NCBI GenBank assembly: GCA_026987085.1
Contig: JALSNH010000211.1
Location: 1 to 23,982, forward strand
DNA length: 23,982 nt
From: Aquificota bacterium
GTDB taxonomy: Bacteria > Aquificota > Aquificia > Aquificales > QOAS01
Direction: 5' to 3'
Positions 13,454-20,959 of this stretch are shown piece after piece. The notes under the pieces are model-generated. The model searched no databases, was not told the DNA's origin, and worked only from the letters and a program-made list of their open reading frames with translations. Each line of letters starts with the position of its first letter. Position 1 is the stretch's first letter. The position numbers were made by a program, and so were the translations under genes.

Positions 13454-14761
13454 TTAATCCTCCGAAATTAAACGTTTAATAGATGTTATTAATCTTTTAA
13501 AGAAGCCTTTTTTCTCTTCTTGTTCTAAAGGTTCTTCATAAATTGTCCTATTAACAAAAACATCTGTCAAATTATCTTCCCGATCCTCCGGAATTCCAAA
13601 ATAATCGCTAAAAGATTCTAATCTATCCTCCATTTGCTCCATAAGTAATAGAGCTCCTATTGCGGAGGTAAAGATAGGTGAATCTATATAAGGTTCCAGA
13701 GAGTCTATAGAAATCGGCTTTGCTATTATTACTTCCTTTTCCAAAATACTTTCTATTAAAGGTTTTAATCCTTTAATAGCCGCAAAGCCTCCCACAAAAG
13801 TAAAGGTATCAACATCCTTATCAAGATTGATACCCTTTTTATAGGCTTCTAAGAGAATGCTTTCTAAAATAGTGCTTAACTGTTCGGCAAAAAGTTGAAC
13901 AAATTCAGAAAGCTTTACTACAACTTGATAATCTTCTCGAATTTTTATAGTTTCCGTAACTTCATCGCTCTCAGTTAATAAATATTCAAAACCGTGTTCT
14001 TCAATTAAACGCTCTATTTCTTTTATGGAAGGTATGCGATAGTGTTTGGCTAAATTTTCAACTATATTTTTGACACCTAAACCGATAACTCCCCCCTCCG
14101 TGGGGCTTCCTTCTTTGATATAAAGAAAGCTACTGGTTGTATAACCTATATCGATAATAAGGGTATTAATCTCTTCCTCATCCTCGTTTAGTAAAAACTG
14201 AGCCGCAGCCAAGGGAGGAAATACAATTTTTCCAGCTTTATATCCTATGCTGGTTAATAATCTTTCGGTATTTTTAACAACGGGACTAGGTATTTTTACA
14301 ACAAAATATTCACCTTCTATTCGGCTGGCCCATAATCCCAAAGGTTCAAAATATTTTTCACCGTCCAGATAAAAAAATTTGGGAACTATATGGATAATTT
14401 CATATCCATTTTCTTTTGCTTTAGTTACTACTTCCTTTTCTAAACGGGTTAAATGCTCTTCATTAATGTCAACAGGATTTTCCCCCAATTGCAAGTTGAC
14501 TTTAATATTTTCTACCTTCGTGGCGGGATGGGAAAGTAAAATATGATAAGTTTTTATATCATCCCCATCCAAGTTTTCCATTTGTTTGAGAGCTTCCTTT
14601 ATGACTTTTCTCGCCAGGGAGTTTTTAACAATTACACCTTTATTTATCCCTTTCGAACGAAATTGTTGGGCCGCTATTACTGTGGGAGGATTTTCACCGT
14701 TATCGGCTATAACAACTTTTAAATATCCACTTCCCAAATCCAAAATACCTAACCTAGCCAT
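13454..14761 (-). CDS. ftsA: Cell division protein FtsA
   Basis: FtsA is the actin-like ATPase that ties FtsZ filaments to the membrane and recruits late divisome proteins. The 435-aa protein has the actin phosphate-1 loop LDLGSGYLKVVIADNG near 6-21, the SHI-like insert, phosphate-2 LIIDIGYTTSSFLY and the adenosine segment FVGGFAAIKGL. It ends in an amphipathic, basic helix (KKGFFKRLITSIKRLISED, 417-435), the membrane-targeting sequence. The Shine-Dalgarno AAGGAG (14774-14769) is made of the final Lys-Glu codons of ftsQ, and the gene ends one base before ftsZ, so translation of ftsQ, ftsA and ftsZ is tightly coupled. The length is usual for the family. Confidence 0.95.
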   Translation of the reverse strand: MARLGILDLGSGYLKVVIADNGENPPTVIAAQQFRSKGINKGVIVKNSLARKVIKEALKQMENLDGDDIKTYHILLSHPATKVENIKVNLQLGENPVDINEEHLTRLEKEVVTKAKENGYEIIHIVPKFFYLDGEKYFEPLGLWASRIEGEYFVVKIPSPVVKNTERLLTSIGYKAGKIVFPPLAAAQFLLNEDEEEINTLIIDIGYTTSSFLYIKEGSPTEGGVIGLGVKNIVENLAKHYRIPSIKEIERLIEEHGFEYLLTESDEVTETIKIREDYQVVVKLSEFVQLFAEQLSTILESILLEAYKKGINLDKDVDTFTFVGGFAAIKGLKPLIESILEKEVIIAKPISIDSLEPYIDSPIFTSAIGALLLMEQMEDRLESFSDYFGIPEDREDNLTDVFVNRTIYEEPLEQEEKKGFFKRLITSIKRLISED

Positions 14762-14765
14762 TTTA

Positions 14766-15521
14766 TTACTCCTTATATATTTTTACAGCAAATGATTTTT
14801 TTCCCAAAATATTTAAAGATAACTTATGTTTAATATATTCCACCTTTTCCAAGAAATTTTTAACCTGGTAAGCTCTATCTATATTGGTTCTTAAATTAAA
14901 GACTATCCGATATTTCTCTCCTTTTCCTATTAAAATTTTATGATTATTTTTCAAATAGTTTAAAGAGTAAAGATCTTTTAAAAGCGTTATTTTTTTTAAA
15001 ACCCCTTTAGGATAAACTTGGCCAACTTTCCAACTTCGAGAGATATCTATTAAGATCGGGACATTTTCCATGTTAAGGTGCGGATACAGAAAAATTCTTC
15101 CATTTTTAGAAATGAAAAATCGATTATTAAGAATAAAATAGGGACTATTTAAATTTATAACCAATTTAAGACTACCTTTTAAAAAGTTAAAACTTTGAAT
15201 TTTTACGTTTTCAATGTAAAAACCGCTCTTTTTCTCCAATAATTTGTTAAATTTACTTTCATTTAGCTTCAATAAAAACCAATTGTTGGCAAAATTTTTG
15301 TTTAAAGTTTCTTTAATAATTTGTTTTATAGCCGCATCTTTTACATTTATTTCCAGATGAGATATTTTAAAAAAAGGGATTTCCAAAATGATAGTTGGCG
15401 AATATATAATCAGTATAAACACACTACTTATAATGAACAAAATAGTGGCTCTGTCTATTAACTTCCTGTGGTGGAATAGCATCCCTCTAAAAAAAGAAAT
15501 ATTAGCCAATTGTTTATTCAA
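14766..15521 (-). CDS. ftsQ: Cell division protein FtsQ/DivIB
   Basis: FtsQ is a bitopic membrane protein linking the cytoplasmic divisome to the periplasmic FtsBL/WI complex. The 251-aa product has a short basic cytoplasmic tail, one transmembrane helix at about 26-44 and a periplasmic POTRA-like beta-alpha domain starting at FFKISHLEINV (50-60). A beta-rich domain follows. Sequence conservation is weak, as usual for FtsQ, so the call rests on topology and on its place between ddl and ftsA. The start is uncertain. The longest form begins at a TTG that overlaps the ddl end by 8 bp; an in-frame ATG lies 13 codons later (FRGM). The gene is AT-rich and very Lys/Ile/Asn-rich. Confidence 0.82.
   Translation of the reverse strand: MNKQLANISFFRGMLFHHRKLIDRATILFIISSVFILIIYSPTIILEIPFFKISHLEINVKDAAIKQIIKETLNKNFANNWFLLKLNESKFNKLLEKKSGFYIENVKIQSFNFLKGSLKLVINLNSPYFILNNRFFISKNGRIFLYPHLNMENVPILIDISRSWKVGQVYPKGVLKKITLLKDLYSLNYLKNNHKILIGKGEKYRIVFNLRTNIDRAYQVKNFLEKVEYIKHKLSLNILGKKSFAVKIYKE
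14769..14774 (-). promoter_or_regulatory. ftsA Shine-Dalgarno inside the end of ftsQ
   Basis: AAGGAG on the minus strand is the last two sense codons (Lys, Glu) of ftsQ. The TAA stop follows at 14768-14766 and the ftsA ATG is at 14761, a 7-nt spacing. It couples the two genes. Confidence 0.8.
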
Positions 15522-16392
15522 TTAGCAATTTTATTAATCTTTTAAAGGATATTCCTTTTAGCCTGGCCATTTTCGGTAAGAGACTAATTTCGGTCATTCC
15601 CGGAATAGTGTTAACTTCTAAAACCGTCAGTCTATCCCTTTCAGGGTCATATTTAAAATCGACTCTGCATAGGTTCCTTATTTCCAAAACTTCTACTACT
15701 TTTTTGGTTAATTGCTCTATTTTTTCCGCTAAAAAAGGTTCCTTAACAGCTTCGAAGAGTGTTTCACCCTGCGTATACTTGGATTCAAAATCGTAAATAC
15801 CCTTTTTAGGTTTTATTTCTATTGGCGGTAAAACCTCACCTTTAACGTATCCGCAAGTAAATTCCCTTCCCGGAATAAATTCCTCTACTAGAACCTTTTT
15901 TGGTAAAAGTTTTTTTACAAAGCCCTCCAAATCTTGATAGCTTTTTGCTATATATAAACCTACACTGGAGCCCTCTTCAGCCGGTTTTACTACAAGTGGA
16001 AAATTTTCAAAATGGTTCCTTTTAAAGTCTTCCAATTTTTTTATAACCTGCCAGTTGGGAGTATCAATGTTAAAACTAACTAAAATCCTTTTAGTCCAAT
16101 CTTTATCCATACAAAGGGCGGAGACTTTTACATTTTCTCCTACATAAGGTATTCCTAAGATTTCTAAGAGCCCTTGAAAGGTTCCATCCTCACCCGGTGA
16201 GCCGTGGAGAACGGGAAAAACTATATCGGGATTTATTTGGATTAATTTTTTTGCTATATCTCTCGTAAGTTCAAGTTCCAAAACATCATATCCTAATTGT
16301 TGAAGAGCATCAGCCACAGCTTTTCCACTTTTTCTTGAAATTTCGGCTTCGGAGGACCAACCTCCATATACAACAACCACCTTTCTTGGCAT
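15514..16392 (-). CDS. ddl: D-alanine--D-alanine ligase
   Basis: Ddl joins two D-alanines with ATP to give the dipeptide end of the peptidoglycan stem. The 292-aa ATP-grasp protein has Glu15 in GGWSSEAE, HGSPGEDGTFQGLLE (63-77), the GSSVG loop (141-145), Tyr206 in FESKY, Asp245 in RVDF and EVNTIPGMTE (259-268) with metal ligands Glu259 and Asn261. Glu15, the Ser of GSSVG and Tyr206 make the triad typical of ordinary D-Ala-D-Ala enzymes; VanA-like D-Ala-D-Lac ligases change the tyrosine. It is slightly short for the family but complete. It is the first gene of ddl-ftsQ-ftsA-ftsZ and diverges from the Fur-family gene across a 124-bp promoter region. Confidence 0.96.
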   Translation of the reverse strand: MPRKVVVVYGGWSSEAEISRKSGKAVADALQQLGYDVLELELTRDIAKKLIQINPDIVFPVLHGSPGEDGTFQGLLEILGIPYVGENVKVSALCMDKDWTKRILVSFNIDTPNWQVIKKLEDFKRNHFENFPLVVKPAEEGSSVGLYIAKSYQDLEGFVKKLLPKKVLVEEFIPGREFTCGYVKGEVLPPIEIKPKKGIYDFESKYTQGETLFEAVKEPFLAEKIEQLTKKVVEVLEIRNLCRVDFKYDPERDRLTVLEVNTIPGMTEISLLPKMARLKGISFKRLIKLLIE

Positions 16393-16489
16393 ATTAAGTA
16401 GAAAGTTTTAAACCCTATTTTGTTCCTTATAAAGTTCTCACTGCTTTGTTTCAATTAAAAATTCTGTTCTATATTAGTTAGAAAAATCG

Positions 16490-16507
16490 ATAATTTGTCT
16501 AAATTAT
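16490..16507. promoter_or_regulatory. Palindrome in front of the Fur-family gene
   Basis: ATAATTT-GTCT-AAATTAT is a perfect inverted repeat with 7-bp arms that ends 9 nt before the fur-family ATG. AT-rich 7-bp arms are typical of Fur/PerR-family operators, though those usually have a 1-nt centre. Autoregulation is the simplest reading. Confidence 0.45.
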
Positions 16508-16516
16508 GCTAATGTT

Positions 16517-16981
16517 ATGCAGTATCTTCTATATAAAGATCTTTCGGAAGAGGAGATTGAAAATCTTATAAAGAAGATGATAGAAATTTGCAAAGAAAAG
16601 GGTATAAAAGTTACAACTCAGAGAATATTAATTTTCAAGGAGTTAGCAAAAAAAACTAAAGAACATCCTGCAGCCGAGGATATCTATGAAGCTTTAAAGG
16701 ATAAAGTATATGGTCTATCCTTAAGTACCGTTTATAGAGCCTTAAACACCTTTGAAAGTTTAGGTTTGGTAAGAAGAATTCCCACCGCCGACGGAAAGGC
16801 ACATTTTGAAATTGCCAACGAACCGCACGGGCATTTTATATGCCAAAGATGTGGGAAGGTGAAGGATATTGAAAGTGCCCATCTTAATAACCTTTTAAAG
16901 GAGGAGGTCAAAAAACAAGGATTTAACCCTACAGAGTGTAATTTTGTATGTTATGGCCTATGCAAAGAGTGTTCTAACTGA
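16517..16981 (+). CDS. fur: Fur-family metal-responsive repressor
   Basis: A 154-aa Fur-superfamily dimeric repressor. The winged helix lies at about 30-90 (HPAAEDIYEALKDKVYGLSLSTVYRALNTF). The dimerisation domain has the regulatory metal site His50, Glu98, His104, His106 and Asp117. Structural zinc is held by Cys109/Cys112 (CQRC) and Cys149/Cys152 (CKEC). Glu98 replaces the Asp that makes B. subtilis PerR peroxide-sensitive, so an iron-type Fur is favoured, but overall style is between the two. The N terminus is somewhat long; Met21 is a possible later start. No Shine-Dalgarno is seen before the ATG. A perfect AT-rich palindrome lies just upstream. It is divergent from ddl. Confidence 0.88.
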   Translation: MQYLLYKDLSEEEIENLIKKMIEICKEKGIKVTTQRILIFKELAKKTKEHPAAEDIYEALKDKVYGLSLSTVYRALNTFESLGLVRRIPTADGKAHFEIANEPHGHFICQRCGKVKDIESAHLNNLLKEEVKKQGFNPTECNFVCYGLCKECSN

Positions 16982-17050
16982 TTTTCCTTTTTAGGAATTT
17001 TTAGCAAAAACTCACTTTTTTTGTTAAAAAATTATTTTTCTGTAAACTAC

Positions 17051-17056
17051 TATAAT
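17051..17056 (+). promoter_or_regulatory. Perfect -10 box before the Crp-family gene
   Basis: TATAAT in the 144-bp gap between fur and the Crp-family gene; no good -35 lies 16-18 bp upstream, which would fit an activator-dependent promoter. The resulting leader is about 63 nt. Confidence 0.45.
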
Positions 17057-17112
17057 CTGATAGTTGTATAAATTTAACTTGCTTGATAGGGGTTCTAAAT
17101 TTAATATTAATT

Positions 17113-17119
17113 AGGGAGG
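17113..17119 (+). promoter_or_regulatory. Shine-Dalgarno of the Crp-family gene
   Basis: AGGGAGG, 6 nt before the ATG at 17126. It is one of few strong sites in the window and fixes the start. Confidence 0.8.
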
Positions 17120-17125
17120 TTTATT

Positions 17126-17821
17126 ATGGCTATCAACAAAGTTGAATTTTTAAAACAATTAAGTCTTTTTAAGAACTTTACCGATAAAGAGATAGAGGAA
17201 ATTGCAAAATATTTTCATGAAAAGCACTATAACAAGGGAGATTATATCTTTTTTGAAGAAGAGGCGGAACCCGGTATTTATATACTGGTTGAAGGCTTGG
17301 TAAAACTTTTAAAAGAAACACCCGATGGGAAAACTATCATCGTTAGGTTAGTATTTCCTAAGGAGCTTTTTGGATGGGTTGAGTTTGGAGGAAGAAAACC
17401 GAGATATACCTATACCTCTCAGGCAGTTTTACCTACAACGGTCCTCTATATGTCCAATCAAGACTTTATAAATCTTTCAATGAAATATCCGCAATTGGCG
17501 CTTATGATAACGTGTGACCTTTCGGAAAAGTTACTAGAAACCTACGAAGTTCTTAAAAGTATCGCTTCCGGTAAAGTTGAAGAGAGAATTGCAAAGCTCT
17601 TAATAGAGTTGGCCGATAAAATCGGTAAGGAAACACCGGAAGGATATTTGGTTATAGAGGCTCCTATTACACGGCAAGATATCGCCGAAATGACGGGAAC
17701 AACTGTAGAAACTGCCATAAGAATTATGAGTAAATGGAAGAAAGAAAATATAATCGATGCCCAAAGGGGAAGGATAGTTTTGAAAGATCTTGATTACCTT
17801 GAAGAGTTGGCCGGATATTAA
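17126..17821 (+). CDS. Crp/Fnr-family transcription regulator
   Basis: A 231-aa regulator with an N-terminal cyclic-nucleotide-binding-type beta barrel (about 12-125, including GDYIFFEEEAEPGIYILVEGLVKL), the long dimer helix (about 128-160) and a C-terminal winged helix. The HTH at 182-204 (TRQDIAEMTGTTVETAIRIMSKW) keeps the Glu...Arg recognition pair of Crp. The only cysteine is Cys130 in the dimer helix, so this is not an [4Fe-4S] Fnr. The phosphate cassette of cAMP-binding Crp is not recognisable, so the ligand is unknown; redox, NO/CO or no effector are all possible. It has its own TATAAT box, a leader of about 63 nt and a strong Shine-Dalgarno. The tiny Cys/His gene starts 39 nt after it. 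Confidence 0.9.
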   Translation: MAINKVEFLKQLSLFKNFTDKEIEEIAKYFHEKHYNKGDYIFFEEEAEPGIYILVEGLVKLLKETPDGKTIIVRLVFPKELFGWVEFGGRKPRYTYTSQAVLPTTVLYMSNQDFINLSMKYPQLALMITCDLSEKLLETYEVLKSIASGKVEERIAKLLIELADKIGKETPEGYLVIEAPITRQDIAEMTGTTVETAIRIMSKWKKENIIDAQRGRIVLKDLDYLEELAGY

Positions 17822-17860
17822 TTCACCTACCTGTTTAATTGCTTTTATATTTTCATTTTT

Positions 17861-17980
17861 ATGAAAAGGTTTATCTTGTTAGCGCTTACTATTATAGGAT
17901 TGGCAAGCATTAATTCCTGCTGCGGTTGCTGTTATCAGCATTGTCATCACCACCACTGTTGTTGTGAAAGTTCACCATAA
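17861..17980 (+). CDS. 39-aa exported Cys/His-rich peptide (possible lipoprotein)
   Basis: A very short gene between the Crp-family regulator and kamA. The product begins with a textbook signal segment (Lys2-Arg3, then FILLALTIIGLASINS) and ends with 20 residues of striking composition. CCGCCYQHCHHHHCCC occupies 20-35 and is followed by ESSP, giving eight cysteines and five histidines. Cys20 could be a lipobox cysteine (INS-C), so the mature form may be a 20-residue lipopeptide on the membrane. Thiols and imidazoles at this density suggest soft-metal binding (Cu, Zn, Ni, Hg or similar), but no known family is recognised. There is no Shine-Dalgarno, as for many genes here. A small inverted repeat ACCTT-TTA-AAGGT with a T-rich tail follows the stop and may terminate it. 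Confidence 0.65.
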   Translation: MKRFILLALTIIGLASINSCCGCCYQHCHHHHCCCESSP

Positions 17981-18015
17981 CCTTTTAAAGGTCGTTTTAA
18001 TCTTTTATCCAATTT

Positions 18016-19095
18016 ATGGAAAAAAGCCAAAACTGGAACGACTGGCGGTGGCAGTTGAGAAATAGAATAAGAACACCTGAAGGAATAAAAAGCTACTTTA
18101 AAAACCTTACAGAGGACGAACTAAAAGGTTTAGAAACCACAGTAAGGGAGTTTCCTATAGCTACAACCCCCTACTATCTATCTCTCGCCGATAGGGAAGA
18201 CCCCAATTGCCCGATACGGAAGCAGATAGTCCCAACCTACTCGGAGATAAACCCAAATAAACAGGTATATTGCGATCCGAATGCTTTAAATGAAGAGGAG
18301 GAAATAGCTCATCTAACCCACCGCTATCCCGATAGGGCTCTTATTACCTTTACAACGATGTGTCCCGTTTACTGCCGCCACTGTATGAGAAAGCGAAAAG
18401 TCGGAAAACCGGAGAGAGTGATTTCTGAAGAGGAATTTAAACCTATTTACGACTACATTAAAAAAAACTCCCAAATAAGGGAGGTTCTAATAAGCGGTGG
18501 AGACCCCTTAGTGTTGTCAAATGAAAAACTTTTCCACTATGTGGAAAAACTTAAATCGATAGACCATATAGAGGTTGTAAGAATAGGAACCCGAACTCCC
18601 GTAATTTTGCCCCAAAGGTTTTACGACGAAGACCTTTTAAAGTTTCTTGAGAAATATTCCCCCATTTGGATAGTTACCCACTTTAACCACCCGAAGGAGA
18701 TTACAAAGGAAGTGGAAACCGCTATAAGGAATATAAGGAAAACCGGAAATCCGGTTTTAAATCAAACCGTTCTTCTTAAGGGAATAAACGATAACCCAAC
18801 CATTTTGGAGGAGCTATTTAGAAAGCTTTTAAAAATCGGTGTAAAACCTTACTATCTTTTTCACTGCGATCCAATTTACGGAGTTGTCCACTTTAGAACT
18901 TCTATAGAGGAAGGTTTAAAAATTTACGCCCGCTTGCGCGGGAGGTTAAGCGGTTTGGCCCAACCTATTTACGCTTTGGATTTACCCGAAGGGAAAGGTA
19001 AAGTTCCTCTTTGTCCGCAATATCTCCTTAAAAAGGTAGGAAATCGCTACTACTTTAGAAACTATTTGGGTGAAGTAATCGTTTACGAACTTTAA
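18016..19095 (+). CDS. kamA: Lysine 2,3-aminomutase (radical SAM)
   Basis: KamA converts L-lysine to L-beta-lysine using PLP, S-adenosylmethionine and a [4Fe-4S] cluster. The 359-aa protein has the cluster ligands Cys116, Cys120 and Cys123 (CPVYCRHC), the SAM-binding SGGDPL at 160-165, and a PLP lysine at 329 in PEGKGKVPL. Asp285 (HCDPIYG) and Asp322 (ALDLPEG) align with the two aspartates that hold the substrate epsilon-amino group, which argues against glutamate 2,3-aminomutase. It could feed N-acetyl-beta-lysine osmolyte synthesis or EF-P modification (EpmB-like), but no ablB or epmA is visible. Start context ATCCAATTTATG, no Shine-Dalgarno. corA starts about 30 nt downstream. Confidence 0.93.
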   Translation: MEKSQNWNDWRWQLRNRIRTPEGIKSYFKNLTEDELKGLETTVREFPIATTPYYLSLADREDPNCPIRKQIVPTYSEINPNKQVYCDPNALNEEEEIAHLTHRYPDRALITFTTMCPVYCRHCMRKRKVGKPERVISEEEFKPIYDYIKKNSQIREVLISGGDPLVLSNEKLFHYVEKLKSIDHIEVVRIGTRTPVILPQRFYDEDLLKFLEKYSPIWIVTHFNHPKEITKEVETAIRNIRKTGNPVLNQTVLLKGINDNPTILEELFRKLLKIGVKPYYLFHCDPIYGVVHFRTSIEEGLKIYARLRGRLSGLAQPIYALDLPEGKGKVPLCPQYLLKKVGNRYYFRNYLGEVIVYEL

Positions 19096-19108
19096 AAGGG
19101 ACAAATTC

Positions 19109-19114
19109 TATAAT
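19109..19114 (+). promoter_or_regulatory. Perfect -10 box before the CorA gene
   Basis: TATAAT in the gap after kamA, only 11 nt before the GTG at 19126. Initiation 6-8 nt downstream would leave a leader of just a few bases. No good -35 is seen. Confidence 0.4.
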
Positions 19115-19125
19115 TTAACCTTTTG

Positions 19126-20076
19126 GTGTTGAGGGCTTACTTTATTCCTCCTGAAGGTGGTATTCAACGAATTGAAGACCCTAAAGAGATAAAAAGATTG
19201 GCAAAAGAAAACCAATTGTTGTGGATAGATTTAAGAGAACCTACAGAGGAAGCCCTAAAATTTCTCGAAAGGGAATTCGGGTTTAAAGAACCTCCTAAGG
19301 ATGTTTTTGAAGATATAGAAATTTCCTCCCGCTTTTTTGAAGGAAGGGATTATCTTTATGCAATTTTTTCCTTTTTGGTTCAACATAAAACTGAAGTTTT
19401 TGCCGAACCGGTCCTTTTTTTTCTAAAGAGAAATATTTTGATAACTTTAAGATACAGCAAGATAGTTACTTTTTCAATGTTTAAAAGACTTATAGATCGT
19501 AGAAAGTTAACTTTTGATTCTCCCGATAATTTGATGGTGGAACTTTTGAATCTTGAAGTTGAACGAATGGGAAATCGACTTGAGATAATAGGAAAAAGAA
19601 TTCGCAGTATTCGACAACAGATTTTTAAAGAGCAGTCGCCCGAAATTATTAAAGATTTGGCCTACTATGATGAATTAAACCTTACCCTTCGGGAATCTAT
19701 AAACGAGAAGTTAAGAATTTTGACCAAATTGTTGAGAAGTACAAAGGTCGGAAATACCACAAAACAGGAAATAAAAATGATTATTGAAGACCTACACGCG
19801 TTGGCTGACTACAGCTCTATCTATATGGAAAAGATAGATAGTGTTCAAGAATCGCTGTTGGGTTTAATAACGATAAAGCAGAATGAGGCAGCCCAAGTAT
19901 TTGCTTTTATCGCCACTCTATTTTTACCCCCAACATTGGTGGCAAGTATTTACGGAATGAACTTCGAATGGATTCCCTTTTTACATAGCCATTACGGTTT
20001 TTGGATAAGTCTCTTTTTAATGGTTTCGGTAACAAGCGGTCTTTTAGCGTGGTTGAAATTTAAAAAGGTCATTTAA
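19126..20076 (+). CDS. corA: CorA-family Mg2+/Co2+ transporter
   Basis: An inner-membrane divalent cation channel. The product is about 316 aa, with a large cytoplasmic N-domain, a long coiled-coil stalk helix (about 140-255) and two C-terminal transmembrane helices separated by the signature GMN loop. The loop is YGMNFEWIPFLHSHYGF, with GMN about 40 residues from the end. The second helix ends in a basic tail (WLKFKKVI). The start is ambiguous: TTG, GTG and TTG follow one another at 19123, 19126 and 19129. I chose the GTG. The stop overlaps the murB start (TAATG), so the two genes are translationally coupled. Confidence 0.92.
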   Translation: MLRAYFIPPEGGIQRIEDPKEIKRLAKENQLLWIDLREPTEEALKFLEREFGFKEPPKDVFEDIEISSRFFEGRDYLYAIFSFLVQHKTEVFAEPVLFFLKRNILITLRYSKIVTFSMFKRLIDRRKLTFDSPDNLMVELLNLEVERMGNRLEIIGKRIRSIRQQIFKEQSPEIIKDLAYYDELNLTLRESINEKLRILTKLLRSTKVGNTTKQEIKMIIEDLHALADYSSIYMEKIDSVQESLLGLITIKQNEAAQVFAFIATLFLPPTLVASIYGMNFEWIPFLHSHYGFWISLFLMVSVTSGLLAWLKFKKVI

Positions 20077-20945
20077 TGGTTCTATATCGAGATTACCCTT
20101 TAAAGGAATTTACAACCGTAAAAATTGGTGGTAAAAGTAGATGCTTCTTTTCTCCAAAGAATGTTAATGAACTTTTGGAATACTTACCGAGATTGGTTCA
20201 GGATTACCAAATTTTCATCCTCGGAGGGGGGTCCAATACTATTTTTGGAAACTTTAAAGGGTGCGTAATTTCTACCCAAACTTTGAGGGGTTTCAGTATA
20301 AAAAAGAAAACCAAAGAGTGGATAGAACTGGAAATTTTTGGAGGAACTCCCCTAAAGGATCTTATAAAGCTTTCGGTATCGGGAAATTGGAGTGGTTTGG
20401 AGGGTCTTTTTGGTATTCCACGTATAACTTTTGGCGGCGCGGTGGCTATGAATGCTTCAGCCTACGGTTTTGAGATTGGAAAGCTTGTTAAAGAAGTTCG
20501 CTTTATCGATTTAAACACCCTGGAGGAGAATATTGACAGTGCTCCCCGCTTCGGTTATAGAAGTTCGCCCTACCGCGGTGGAGCTATTATTATTTCTACC
20601 CGTTTAAGGTTGTATAAATCCCAATCCTCCGTTAGGGAAACAATTAGAAATTTAAACTTTAGAAGGAAAAAATCCCAACCCTTAACTCTTCCCACCGCAG
20701 GTTCGACATTTAAAAATCCTCTCGGTTTTTTTGCAGGCAAGCTTTTAGAAGAGGTAGGGTTGAAAGGCTATTGCACCTCAAAAGGTTTATGCTTTTCAAA
20801 AAAACACGCCAACTTTATGGTGAACATAAGTAAAAGGGCAACTTTAGAAGATGTTTATGAACTTACAAACCTTGCAAAGGAGAGGGTTTTTAAAACCTTC
20901 GGAGTTGTTTTGGAAGAAGAGGTCCAGCTGGTAGGAGAAGTTTAA
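20076..20945 (+). CDS. murB: UDP-N-acetylenolpyruvoylglucosamine reductase MurB
   Basis: MurB is a FAD flavoenzyme that reduces UDP-GlcNAc-enolpyruvate to UDP-MurNAc with NADPH. The 289-aa protein has the FAD-binding GGGSNT (50-55), FGGAVAMNASAYG (119-131), GYRSSPYR with Arg162, the proton-donor Ser210 in PTAGSTFKNP, and the catalytic glutamate in LEEEVQL near 281. The order and length fit the family. Its ATG overlaps the corA stop by one base. yidD follows 14 nt later. It lies outside the ftsQAZ cluster, where many bacteria keep murB. Confidence 0.95.
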   Translation: MVLYRDYPLKEFTTVKIGGKSRCFFSPKNVNELLEYLPRLVQDYQIFILGGGSNTIFGNFKGCVISTQTLRGFSIKKKTKEWIELEIFGGTPLKDLIKLSVSGNWSGLEGLFGIPRITFGGAVAMNASAYGFEIGKLVKEVRFIDLNTLEENIDSAPRFGYRSSPYRGGAIIISTRLRLYKSQSSVRETIRNLNFRRKKSQPLTLPTAGSTFKNPLGFFAGKLLEEVGLKGYCTSKGLCFSKKHANFMVNISKRATLEDVYELTNLAKERVFKTFGVVLEEEVQLVGEV

Positions 20946-20959
20946 ACTGTTTCCTAATA

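Noticed and set aside
17980..17992. CCTTTTAAAGG shared with 8430-8440 as a common operator
   Set aside because: The same 11-mer occurs inside the fur coding sequence (16891-16901) as Leu-Leu-Lys-type codons, and similar strings are common in this AT-rich, Lys/Leu-rich genome.
17861..19095. RiPP system: Cys-rich precursor peptide plus radical SAM enzyme
   Set aside because: The radical SAM protein is a normal lysine 2,3-aminomutase with PLP and lysine-binding residues and no SPASM or RRE domain. The peptide has an export signal rather than a RiPP leader, and no transporter or protease gene is next to it.
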